Source: Hamadaea flava (lineage in GTDB: Bacteria; Actinomycetota; Actinomycetes; Mycobacteriales; Micromonosporaceae). Taken from it: a stretch of DNA of 64,000 nt. How positions within the stretch are numbered: the first letter of the stretch is position 1; the number at the start of each line of letters is the position of its first letter. This document shows positions 33,901-42,674 of the stretch, one piece after another. The translations under genes were made by a program, and so were the position numbers. A model generated the notes under the pieces. It made no database searches and was not told where the DNA came from. It saw nothing but the letters and a program-made list of their open reading frames with translations. The stretch is taken from contig NZ_JAMZDZ010000001.1 in NCBI RefSeq assembly GCF_024172085.1, positions 2,294,001-2,358,000 on the forward strand. Direction: 5' to 3'.

Positions 33901-35331
33901 TCAGCCGGCGGCGAGTCGTTGGGCCAGGGTCGGCGGTGTCGGGCCGCGTTCCGGTTCGGTTTCCGGGGTGGCGGCCAGTGCCGTCGATCGGGGCGACGCG
34001 GGCTCGGCTCGGGGTACGCCAACGACCCGTCGCCGTGCGCCGAGCGGGATCGGTCCGGCCCGGGCCGCCGCGGCGACCACGGGCGCTGACGCCGGCACGC
34101 CCCGGCCGGTCAGCGTCTGCTGGGCACTCATGGCTGCCTGCGGGGTCATCGCCGGGGCCGGGGTGGACACCGCCGCCGCTGGTCCGGCGGTGAGCACCTG
34201 TTCCAGGCCGCCCCGGGCCGACAGGGCCGCGACGTCCACCGTCGCCGGTGGCGTCAACGCAGCCGGGGCGAACCGTCCTTCCAGCACGGCCAGCTTGCGT
34301 TCCAGGGCCTCCGTGGCGGCCCGCCGCGCGATCACCGGGCGGGCGAGCTGCGGCGGCGTCCGCCGGCTGCTGAGCGCGGGCACCTGCGGTGGGGCGGCCA
34401 GGATCGGCCCGGCCGGAAGCCGTCCCAGCAGCGTCTGCTGCGGACCGTACGCGGACGGCAGCCCCGTCAGCGTCGGCTGGTACGCGGTCGGCAGCAGGCT
34501 GGTCTGATCGGCCGGGGCCCAGCCCGTCGGCAGCCCGTTCAGCCCCCGGAAGTCGGCCGCGGACAACAGGTCGGGCGCCGGATCGAGGACCGGGCCTTGC
34601 GGCAGTTCGGCGAGCGGCTCGATCAGCCCTGGGGGTTGGGAGTCGGTCGGCGATCGGCTGCCGAGCTGCTCCGGCGAGTACGCCCGCCACGGCTTGGCCG
34701 CGTCCGCGCCCCGATAGCGGGGCGGCACCGTGCCGGGGTCGCCCAGCCATCGGGATCCGCTGATCAGATCGGCCGACAGTTTCTTGCCGACCGGCCGGAT
34801 CTTCTTGGCGTACTTCTTGTTGAGCCGGGCGTAGATCTCGGCGGCCTGCTGCTCGTATTCCGCCTTGGTGTCGGCCTTGATCTTCTGGAGCGCTTCCTTC
34901 AGCTCCTTGCGGAACGCGGCGAGCAGTTCCTCTGCCCGGTCCCGTGCCTCCTGGACGTCGTCGGCCAGCTTCTCCAGGACCTCGATCCGCATCTGCAGCC
35001 CGTCGATCCAGGTGTCGAGGGCGAACGAGTGCGCCCCGGCGAACCAGAAGTAGCGCTCCTGGGCCAGGCCGGAGTTCCAGGCCACGCGGACGTATCGAGC
35101 CCGGCCGTCGACGATCTCCACGTGCCGCGAGAACTGGCTCAGCACCCGCCCGTACGCGTCGGCCAGTCGCCGGGGGCCGTTCGGGTCTTCGCTGAGGATC
35201 ATGTCGACCATGACCTCGAAGCTTTCGATGCCGTCCCAGTCCGTCGTCTGCTGGTCCGGCACTTCGAGCTGCTGCGCAGCGGCCGTCTCGTCGAACCCGA
35301 AGTAGTCCCGCCCCCCATTGGGCTGGCTCAC
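33901..35331 (-). CDS. Coiled-coil, Pro-rich ESX-associated protein
   Basis: A 476-residue protein from GTG 35331, which overlaps the preceding stop codon by GTGA. Residues 1-125 are globular (YFGFDETAAAQQ, FEVMVDMILSEDPNG, YFWFAGAHSFALDTW). Residues 125-210 form a charged coiled coil (EKLADDVQEARDRAEELLAA, KELKEALQKIKADTKAEYEQ). The rest is low-complexity Pro/Ala/Leu-rich sequence. No signal peptide. Position and composition fit a secreted or structural ESX accessory protein, as EspB and EspE-like proteins are in mycobacteria; homology to them is not claimed. Confidence 0.7.
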   Translation of the reverse strand: MSQPNGGRDYFGFDETAAAQQLEVPDQQTTDWDGIESFEVMVDMILSEDPNGPRRLADAYGRVLSQFSRHVEIVDGRARYVRVAWNSGLAQERYFWFAGAHSFALDTWIDGLQMRIEVLEKLADDVQEARDRAEELLAAFRKELKEALQKIKADTKAEYEQQAAEIYARLNKKYAKKIRPVGKKLSADLISGSRWLGDPGTVPPRYRGADAAKPWRAYSPEQLGSRSPTDSQPPGLIEPLAELPQGPVLDPAPDLLSAADFRGLNGLPTGWAPADQTSLLPTAYQPTLTGLPSAYGPQQTLLGRLPAGPILAAPPQVPALSSRRTPPQLARPVIARRAATEALERKLAVLEGRFAPAALTPPATVDVAALSARGGLEQVLTAGPAAAVSTPAPAMTPQAAMSAQQTLTGRGVPASAPVVAAAARAGPIPLGARRRVVGVPRAEPASPRSTALAATPETEPERGPTPPTLAQRLAAG

Positions 35332-35753
35332 GGAAAGAGCCCGTCCCGGGCCGTGGTCGTCAGGGACGTCTCGACGCCGTCCATGGTGTGGTCGGCGCCC
35401 CGGTCCGCCTCGTCGTAGGTATCGGCCGACACGCCGACCGAGTTCCCGAGCGCGTACACGCCGTGCAGGACGTCGTCGGCCAGCGCGGACAGTGCCGCGG
35501 TCTGCGTCTTGGCGGACTGGCCGAAGAACAGGCTCTCCAGGATCTTCGGATTCCCGGCCGGCACGTTCGCCGAGGCGTCGGCCACCGCGCCGTTCACGGC
35601 GTCGGACTCGAAGACGGCGAACTCGCCGCCCATCCCGCCGTATGCTCCCGGCTCGCCGACCAGGGTCTGGGCAGCGTCAGTCATCACCTCTTTCGAGGTG
35701 GCGATGGTCGTCTCCGCGATCTGTGCCGCAGACGCGTTCTCGTGAGGGATCAT
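35328..35753 (-). CDS. EspC-like ESX substrate or chaperone with YxxxD signal
   Basis: A 141-residue helical protein (GGAGG 6 nt before ATG 35753). Near the C-terminus it has TYDEAD, where Tyr113 and Asp117 fit the YxxxD/E export signal of type VII substrates. Its length and helix-turn-helix layout with GNPKILESLF at the turn resemble EspC-type partners that dimerise with a second substrate; the next, coupled gene would be the natural partner. Confidence 0.7.
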   Translation of the reverse strand: MIPHENASAAQIAETTIATSKEVMTDAAQTLVGEPGAYGGMGGEFAVFESDAVNGAVADASANVPAGNPKILESLFFGQSAKTQTAALSALADDVLHGVYALGNSVGVSADTYDEADRGADHTMDGVETSLTTTARDGLFP

Positions 35754-35810
35754 GACGATCCTCCATTGTGGCCAGCTCCGCCGGGAACCAGTTGGGCCCG
35801 ATCATAGCCG

Positions 35811-37172
35811 TCACGGAGCGGCGATCGCCAGTTCCATCCTGGACAACACCGGCCCCTGCGGCAGCCGGTCGACCAGCGTGCTCGGCCGCCGCACCACTCC
35901 GGCGCCGGCGTACCCGAGCAGGGTCAGCGCGTCGGCCGAGTCCACCGCGTAGCGGCGGCCCGTCTCGGTGACCAGGTAGACCGGCCCGGCGGTCGCCTGC
36001 GGGCTGGCCAATGCCATCACCAGCACGCCTCGGCCAGGTTCCATCGCGACCTCGTCGGCGAGCAACGTCCCCGAGACTGCCACGCCGTCGCCCACCGTGG
36101 CCACCCCCGAGTCCGGCACCTCGGCGCCCACCACGATCGCCCGCGCGTCGGTGGCGTCGGCGACGATCTGGCAGACCACGCCGCCGGACCGGGCTGCCGG
36201 GATCATCGGCGGCACCGAACCGTCCCCGAGATTCGGCAGGTCCATCGCCGCCACCTTCGGCACGCCCGCCAGCTGCACCTGATCGATCGGGCGCGACGGC
36301 GTGGTGTCCCCGGCAGTGGCCCGGATCAGCGTCTCCTGCACCGCGCTGATCGGCTGCAACCCGCCGCGCCGAGCCACGAAGCGCTGCGACGCCGTGCCGT
36401 CGGTCGCGACGAACAGCTGCCCGACCTTCACGCCGGCCAGGCTCGCGACCGCTCCGCCCCGCCCATCGATCACGATCTTCGTCAGCGCCGGCCCCGCCGG
36501 CAGCGTCGCCAGCCAGGCCGCGTCTACCCGCACCACATCCGTGGCGTCGACCGCCAGCGCGCTGCGGACCACGTCGGGGTCACGCAACTCGTGCCGCTGC
36601 CCGCCGAAGATCAAGTGGTACGCCGTGCCGTCGGTCACCACCACCGCGCTGTCGCCGAGATCGTCCCCGGCGACCGCCGTCCCCGGCAGCAGAACCGATC
36701 TCGTCGCGGCCCCGTCGGCGGCGGCGCAGAACGACCAGGCCCCGCCGAGCAGGTCGGCCGCGGCGGGCAGGGTCGGCGGGGCGTCGATGATTCCGACCGC
36801 TGCCCCACGTGGCCAGGTCAGCGAGGCGCGGGCGACCCGGACCGGGTCCTGCACACCGCGCAGCAGAGCCGCGGAGGTGAAGTTGGCCGTGGGATAGAGC
36901 TTCACCCCGTCACACACGTACGCCGCCCCGGTCTCCTTCTCGACGATGATCCGGTCGCAACTCGTCCAGCTCTTCGCCCCGAGCGGGTTGAGCAGTCCGA
37001 AGACGCCGACGGCCGCGACGCAGATGACCAGGATCATGACCGCCGCCAAGGTCACCCCGGGCAGCCGTGTCCCCGACCACTCCAGCGGATCCGGCTTCTG
37101 CGCGGTCAGCGCGGTGTGCAGGCGCTTGCGCAGGAACTGCCGGGCGTGGATCTGATCGCGGCGGGTCAGCAT
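35811..37172 (-). CDS. eccB: Type VII secretion membrane protein EccB
   Basis: A 453-residue protein with the EccB start (TRRDQIHARQFLRKRLHTAL), one membrane helix near 40-62 (GVTLAAVMILVICVAAVGVF), and a large extracytoplasmic domain with paired Cys (CDRIIVEKETGAAYVC) and repeats of the type VGQLFVATDG. EccB is part of the EccBCDE inner-membrane complex. It follows eccD by 48 bp and precedes the substrate genes. Confidence 0.92.
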   Translation of the reverse strand: MLTRRDQIHARQFLRKRLHTALTAQKPDPLEWSGTRLPGVTLAAVMILVICVAAVGVFGLLNPLGAKSWTSCDRIIVEKETGAAYVCDGVKLYPTANFTSAALLRGVQDPVRVARASLTWPRGAAVGIIDAPPTLPAAADLLGGAWSFCAAADGAATRSVLLPGTAVAGDDLGDSAVVVTDGTAYHLIFGGQRHELRDPDVVRSALAVDATDVVRVDAAWLATLPAGPALTKIVIDGRGGAVASLAGVKVGQLFVATDGTASQRFVARRGGLQPISAVQETLIRATAGDTTPSRPIDQVQLAGVPKVAAMDLPNLGDGSVPPMIPAARSGGVVCQIVADATDARAIVVGAEVPDSGVATVGDGVAVSGTLLADEVAMEPGRGVLVMALASPQATAGPVYLVTETGRRYAVDSADALTLLGYAGAGVVRRPSTLVDRLPQGPVLSRMELAIAAP

Positions 37173-37220
37173 GCCGGCCCCCGCTCAGCCTGGACGTTCA
37201 CCGGACGGTCCGGGGTGCGG

Positions 37221-38609
37221 TCAGCCACCGATGCCTCGCGCGAATCCGAAGACCCCGGCCACCGCGGCGGCGAGCACCGCACCGGCGATGATCAGCACGG
37301 TCTCGGCGATGTCGCCCAGCCGGCTCACCCCCGGCGGGGCGGGTTTCCGGGCGACCGTCCGGGCGAGCCCGACCGCCCCGGCCGCCCCCAGCAGCATCCC
37401 GATCAACACCGGCGCCACGATGCGCGTACGCGTCTCGGCGAGCACGCCGTGCCACAGCAGCCAGGCCAGGACGGCCGTCCCCGTCGCCGCGCCCAGCAGC
37501 AGAGGCAGCCGATGGCGTACGGCGGCGAACGCCCGCGCCCGCAGCGCGATCACCACGACGGCCGCCCCGGCGAGCAGCCGCGCCGACAGGTCGTCCCGAG
37601 TCGCCAGGATCGCCGCGCCGCCGATCACCGCCGCCGCGAACCCCCACAGCAGCCCGGTCAGCAGCCGGTCGCTGCGCCGGACCAGCCGGGCGATCTCGGC
37701 CGGGTTCGGCAGCGGCTCGTCGACCGGCGTCTCTGTGGACGGCCGGGGCACCATCGGGCCGGGCAGACCCGCCTGCCCGGCCGCGAGCCGGGGCAGCCAC
37801 GGCGACACGAGCAACCCGACCGCGGTCACGACGGCCGCACCCGTCGCGGGGGTGCTCGCCATCGCGAGCAGGGCTCCGGCCGCTCCGGCGAGCCCGGCGG
37901 TCAGCAGCGCCACGTGCACCGTCTGCAGGTTCCGCAGCAGGAGCAGGCCCAGGACGGCCGTCAGCGCCACCGTCGACGACGCGACGAGCAACTGCGCTCG
38001 CCCGGGGGTCGTCGAGTCGGTCACCAGCACCGTCGAGCCGCTCACGGCGTACACATAGGCGGACAGCACGAGCACCATGGACGGTGAGCGGCCGGCGGAG
38101 ACCCGGTTCGCGAGGATCGCGCCGCCGAGCAGCAGGACCGCGGACCCGAGCAGGCACGCGCCGGGCGTGGGCCAAGGCGGGCCGGACCGCAGCACGCCGA
38201 TCAGCGCCAGTCCGATCAGCAGGCCCATCGCGGCCGTGCCGGTGGCCGTCGTATGCCGGGCCGACCAGCTCGCGCCGAGCGACCGCGCCTCGTGCGCCGC
38301 GGCGTCGGCGAGGTCGTCGAACTCCGGCTCCGGCCACTGCTGATCCTGCGGCGAAAGCAGCAGCGTGTCACCATCCACAATGCTCTGCGCGGCCAGCGAC
38401 TTGGCCGGGTCGAGCAAAGTTCCGTCCATTTTGCGCAACACCCAGCCGTGATGCGCGATACCCTCGTCGGCCAGGTCGAGGCCGCCGTGTCGCAGCAACG
38501 TGGCCTGCAAACCGACCAGGGGAAGGTAATCCGGGATCGCGAGATCTACCCGGCGCTGCGGGCTCAGAAGTACGATCCGCGTCAGCCCGAGACTCGCCGC
38601 CTGCACCAT
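37221..38609 (-). CDS. eccD: Type VII secretion membrane channel protein EccD
   Basis: A 462-residue protein with an N-terminal ubiquitin-like domain (LTRIVLLSPQRRVDLAIP, HHGWVLRKMDG) and about eleven membrane helices from residue 120 on, the layout of EccD, which forms the membrane vestibule of the ESX complex. ATG 38609 is 8 nt after a TACGAT box on the minus strand with no ribosome-binding site, so the transcript is probably leaderless. It leads the minus-strand eccD-eccB-substrate operon and is divergent from eccC. Confidence 0.92.
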   Translation of the reverse strand: MVQAASLGLTRIVLLSPQRRVDLAIPDYLPLVGLQATLLRHGGLDLADEGIAHHGWVLRKMDGTLLDPAKSLAAQSIVDGDTLLLSPQDQQWPEPEFDDLADAAAHEARSLGASWSARHTTATGTAAMGLLIGLALIGVLRSGPPWPTPGACLLGSAVLLLGGAILANRVSAGRSPSMVLVLSAYVYAVSGSTVLVTDSTTPGRAQLLVASSTVALTAVLGLLLLRNLQTVHVALLTAGLAGAAGALLAMASTPATGAAVVTAVGLLVSPWLPRLAAGQAGLPGPMVPRPSTETPVDEPLPNPAEIARLVRRSDRLLTGLLWGFAAAVIGGAAILATRDDLSARLLAGAAVVVIALRARAFAAVRHRLPLLLGAATGTAVLAWLLWHGVLAETRTRIVAPVLIGMLLGAAGAVGLARTVARKPAPPGVSRLGDIAETVLIIAGAVLAAAVAGVFGFARGIGG

Positions 38610-38617
38610 GGCGAATC

Positions 38618-38623
38618 ATCGTA
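38618..38623 (-). promoter_or_regulatory. -10 box for leaderless eccD operon
   Basis: TACGAT on the minus strand lies 8 nt before ATG 38609. The eccC gene diverges from the same 41-bp gap but uses a leader with GGGAGG. Confidence 0.55.
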
Positions 38624-38650
38624 GGGCAAGCTTCGCCACGGGGAGGTCCT

Positions 38651-41600
38651 ATGACGACGGTTGTACGACGGCGCCCGGCGCGTCGGCCCGCGCCGGCGTA
38701 TCCGAGCGGGGAGATCGTGCTGGAGGAGGTGCCGGCGGTTCCGGCGCCGACCGGCGGCGGCTGGACGCGCGCGCTGATGGTGCTGCCGATGCTCGCCGGG
38801 TCGGCGGCGGTCGCGCTGATCTTCGCCGGTCAGAGCAACCGCCCGCTGGCCTACCTGACCGGCGGATTGTTCGGCGTCTCGGCGCTCGGCATGGTGCTGA
38901 TGCAGGTGTCGCTGTACGGCAGCGGGCAGACCAAGCAACAGATGCACGCCGCCCGGCGCGAGTATCTGTGGAATCTGGACGCCTGCCGCCGCTCGGTGCG
39001 GGTCACCGCGCGCAGACAGCGATCGGCCGAGTACTACCGGCATCCGGCACCCGGTGGACTGTGGACGCTCGCGGACTCCGCCCGGCTCTGGGAACGCCGC
39101 CGGGTCGACCTGGACTACTGCCTGGTCCGCATCGGACTCGGGCCGCGCGAGCTGGCGACCAAGCTGATCCCCAGCCCGGAGACGCCGCCGGAGAAGGCCG
39201 AGCCGGTGGCCGCCGCCGCGCTGCGCCGCTTCCTGCGCACCTACACCGAGCTGCCCGATCTGCCGGTCGTGCTGGCGCTGAACGGGTTCGGCCGGGTCTA
39301 CGTGCGCGGCGACGCCGCCCGGGGCCGGGCGATGGTAAGGGCGATGCTGGCCCAGGCGGTCACCTTCCACTCCCCCGACGACCTGCTCGTAAGCGTGTGC
39401 GTCGGCGGCTCGGCGCGGCCGCAGTGGGAGTGGGCGAAGTGGCTGCCGCACGCCCAGCATCCGACCTCCGTGGACGCGCTGGGTTCGCTCCGTCTCATGG
39501 CGCCCAGCATCGTCGCGCTGGAGGCGATGCTGGAGGAGCACCTGACCGGTCGCCCGCGCTTCGACCCCAACGCCGGTGACTCGCAGCACGACGGCCCGCA
39601 CCTGCTCTTCGTGGTGGACGGCGGCGACACGGCCGGGTCGGACCACCTGACCGCCGAGGCCGGCGTCGAGGGCGTCACGGTGCTCGACCTGTCCACCGAG
39701 CCGCCGCGCAACCTCGACCGCGCCACCCTGGTCGTCCAGATCGACGAGGACGGCGCGCTGTCCGCGCGCACCTTCGACGGCGAGCGCCCGCTCGGCCAGG
39801 TCGACGAGCTGGGCCTGATGGCGGCTGAGGCGCTGGCCCAGCAGCTGTCGGCGATGCGCCCGGCGACCTCGGCGGCGTCGGATCGGGCCATGAACGCCGA
39901 GCACGGCCTGGCCGACCTGCTCGGGATCGGCGACCCGGCGGCGTTCGATCCGCAGGTCACCTGGGCGCCCCGGCCCACCCGGGAGCGGCTGCGGGTGCCG
40001 ATCGGCATCGGCCCGGACGGCGAACGGCTGGAGCTGGACCTCAAGGAGTCGGCGCAGGACGGCATGGGACCGCACGGGCTGCTCATCGGCGCGACCGGTT
40101 CCGGCAAGTCCGAGCTGCTGCGTACGCTGGTCCTCGCGCTCGCCGTCATGCACCCGCCGGAGATCCTGAACTTCGTCCTGGTGGACTACAAGGGCGGCGC
40201 GACCTTCACCAAGCTCGATCTCCTGCCGCACACCAGCGCCGTGATCACGAACCTGGCCGACGAGCTTCCGCTGGTCGACCGGATGACCGACGCGATCAAC
40301 GGTGAACTCGTACGCCGCCAGGAGCTGCTGCGGGCCGCCGGGAACTACGTCTCCCAGCGCGACTACGAACGCGCCCGGCTCGCGGGCGCGCCGCTCGATC
40401 CCCTGCCGAGCCTGTTCGTCGTCTGCGACGAGTTCTCCGAGCTGCTGTCGGCCAAGCCCGACTTCATCGACATGTTCGTCCAGATCGGACGCGTCGGCCG
40501 GTCGCTCGGCATCCACCTGCTGCTGGCCAGCCAACGGCTCGAAGAAGGCCGGCTGCGTGGCCTCGACACGCATCTGTCCTACCGGGTCGGGCTGCGGACC
40601 TTCTCCCCGGCCGAAAGCCGGGCGGTCCTCGGCGTCACCGACGCTTACGAGCTGCCCCGGGCGCCCGGGCACGGCTATCTCAAGTACGGCACCGATCCGC
40701 TGAGCCGCTTCCGCGCGGCGTACGTGTCCGGGCAGTATCGCTCGGCCGACCAGCTCACCGCGGTCGAAGGCGACGCCCGGGTGCACGTGTTCAGCTCGAT
40801 GTACGTGGCTCCGGCCGACGCCGCCGACGACACGGAGACCAGGCCGGAAGCCTCACCGGCCGACGAGTTCGACGCCGCGCCCACCGGCCCGACCCTGCTC
40901 GACGTGCTCACCCAACGCCTGCACGGCCGGGGCTCGCCCGCCCATCAGGTGTGGCTGCCGCCGCTGGACGAGTCACCGTCGCTGGATCAGCTGCTCGGCG
41001 ATCTGCGTACGGATCCCGAACGGGGGCTCACGGTCGCCGATCCCGGGCTGCACGGCAACCTCGTGATTCCACTGTCGCTCGTGGACAAACCGTTCGAGCA
41101 GCGCCGGGATCTGCTGCAGCTGGACCTGTCCGGCGGCTACGGCCACGTGATCGTCATCGGCGGTCCCCAGTCGGGCAAGAGCACCCTGCTGCGTACGCTG
41201 ATCGCCGCGATCGCGCTCACCCACACGCCCCGCGAGGCGCAGCTCTACTGCCTCGACTTCGGCGGCGGCACACTCGCCGCGATCCGACGACTGCCGCACG
41301 TGGGCGGGGTCGCCCCGCGCCAGGACGTCAACCAGGTACGCCGGACGGTCGCCGAGGTGCTCGGCGTGCTCAACCAGCGGGAGAAGTACTTCCTGGAGCA
41401 CGAGATCGACTCGATGGCGACCTTCCGCCGCCGCCGTGCCGCCGGGGACTTCGCCGACCAGGAGCACGGCGACGTCTTCCTCGTCGTCGACGGCTGGCTG
41501 ACCCTGCGCAACGAGTTCGAGGACGTGGAGCAGCAGGTCGTCGACATCGCCAACCGCGGCCTGTCGTACGGCGTGCACGTCGTCGCGTCGGCGGCCCGCT

Positions 41601-42619
41601 GGTTCGACGTGCGCGGCGGCGTACGCGACAGCTTCGGGACCAAGCTCGAACTGCGGCTCGCCGATCCCGGCGACTCCGGGGTGAACCGGCGCTCGGCGGC
41701 CAACGTCCCCGAACGGTCACCGGGCCGGGGCATCACGCCGGACGCGTACCAGTGCCTGACGGCGTTGCCCCGCATCGACGGCCGGCCGACCGCCGACGAC
41801 CTCGCCGACGGCACCCAGAACCTCGTCGACGCGGTACGCCAAGCCTGGACCGGCCCGGCCGCGCCCCCGGTACGCCTGCTGCCCGACCGGTTCCCCGCGA
41901 CCGACCTCGCCCAGGGCCCCGAACTGCCAGGCATCGCGCTCGGCGTGGCCGAACGGGACCTGCTCCCCGCGTACGTGGACCTCACCGGCGGCGACTCGCA
42001 CATGCTGATCTTCGGCGACACCGAGTCCGGCAAGTCCAACCTGCTGGTGACCATCGCACACGCCATCGCCCGACGGCACCGGCCCGACGAGGCGAAGATC
42101 ATCGCCGTCGACTACCGGCGTTCGCTGCTCGGCCGGCTGCCCGAGAGCCACCTTCTCGCGTACGGGACCTCGGCGGACCTCACCCGCGGCATCCTGGCCG
42201 ACGCCGCCGGGGTGATGAAGGAGCGGCTGCCCGGTCCCGATGTCACCCCGGAGCAGCTACGCGCCCGCGACTGGTGGCGCGGCAGCGACCTCTACCTGCT
42301 GATCGACGACTACGACCTGGTCGCCACCGACCGCAACCCGGTCCATGTCCTGCACGAGTACCTCAGCCAGGCGCGCGAGGTCGGCCTGCACGTCATCGTC
42401 GCCCGGCGCAGCGGCGGCGCCCAGCGCGCGTTCTACGATCCGGTGCTCAGCCGGATACGCGACCTGGCCTCGCCCGGCGTGGTGCTGTCGGGCAACCGGG
42501 ACGACGGCCCGCTGCTGGGCAACGTCAAACTCGGCCCGCTGCCGCCCGGCCGAGGCTGGCTGGTCACGCGGCGCGAAGGCGCCCGGTTGATCCAATGTGC
42601 TCTGTCGGAGGTGGAGTGA
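38651..42619 (+). CDS. eccC: Type VII secretion ATPase EccC (fused Ca-Cb)
   Basis: From ATG 38651 (GGGAGG 4 nt upstream) this encodes 1,322 residues: two membrane helices (about 38-80), then three FtsK/SpoIIIE ATPase domains. Walker A motifs are GATGSGKSELLR (near 480), GGPQSGKSTLLR (near 837) and GDTESGKSNLL (near 1121). Walker B is VVCDEFSE in domain 1, but VVDGWLTL and LIDDYDLV in domains 2 and 3, where the catalytic Glu is missing, as is usual in EccC. Domain 1 is the motor; domains 2 and 3 bind substrate tails. The split eccCa/eccCb form is not used. Confidence 0.95.
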   Translation: MTTVVRRRPARRPAPAYPSGEIVLEEVPAVPAPTGGGWTRALMVLPMLAGSAAVALIFAGQSNRPLAYLTGGLFGVSALGMVLMQVSLYGSGQTKQQMHAARREYLWNLDACRRSVRVTARRQRSAEYYRHPAPGGLWTLADSARLWERRRVDLDYCLVRIGLGPRELATKLIPSPETPPEKAEPVAAAALRRFLRTYTELPDLPVVLALNGFGRVYVRGDAARGRAMVRAMLAQAVTFHSPDDLLVSVCVGGSARPQWEWAKWLPHAQHPTSVDALGSLRLMAPSIVALEAMLEEHLTGRPRFDPNAGDSQHDGPHLLFVVDGGDTAGSDHLTAEAGVEGVTVLDLSTEPPRNLDRATLVVQIDEDGALSARTFDGERPLGQVDELGLMAAEALAQQLSAMRPATSAASDRAMNAEHGLADLLGIGDPAAFDPQVTWAPRPTRERLRVPIGIGPDGERLELDLKESAQDGMGPHGLLIGATGSGKSELLRTLVLALAVMHPPEILNFVLVDYKGGATFTKLDLLPHTSAVITNLADELPLVDRMTDAINGELVRRQELLRAAGNYVSQRDYERARLAGAPLDPLPSLFVVCDEFSELLSAKPDFIDMFVQIGRVGRSLGIHLLLASQRLEEGRLRGLDTHLSYRVGLRTFSPAESRAVLGVTDAYELPRAPGHGYLKYGTDPLSRFRAAYVSGQYRSADQLTAVEGDARVHVFSSMYVAPADAADDTETRPEASPADEFDAAPTGPTLLDVLTQRLHGRGSPAHQVWLPPLDESPSLDQLLGDLRTDPERGLTVADPGLHGNLVIPLSLVDKPFEQRRDLLQLDLSGGYGHVIVIGGPQSGKSTLLRTLIAAIALTHTPREAQLYCLDFGGGTLAAIRRLPHVGGVAPRQDVNQVRRTVAEVLGVLNQREKYFLEHEIDSMATFRRRRAAGDFADQEHGDVFLVVDGWLTLRNEFEDVEQQVVDIANRGLSYGVHVVASAARWFDVRGGVRDSFGTKLELRLADPGDSGVNRRSAANVPERSPGRGITPDAYQCLTALPRIDGRPTADDLADGTQNLVDAVRQAWTGPAAPPVRLLPDRFPATDLAQGPELPGIALGVAERDLLPAYVDLTGGDSHMLIFGDTESGKSNLLVTIAHAIARRHRPDEAKIIAVDYRRSLLGRLPESHLLAYGTSADLTRGILADAAGVMKERLPGPDVTPEQLRARDWWRGSDLYLLIDDYDLVATDRNPVHVLHEYLSQAREVGLHVIVARRSGGAQRAFYDPVLSRIRDLASPGVVLSGNRDDGPLLGNVKLGPLPPGRGWLVTRREGARLIQCALSEVE

Positions 42620-42674
42620 CGCTCGACCGTCCATTCGCTACTCTGGGTGTCGTCCGCAGCGGGGAGGAGCGGTC

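Noticed and set aside
38582-40786. 734-codon minus-strand frame opposite eccC
   Set aside because: eccC on the plus strand has three FtsK-type Walker motifs in frame; the antisense frame has none.
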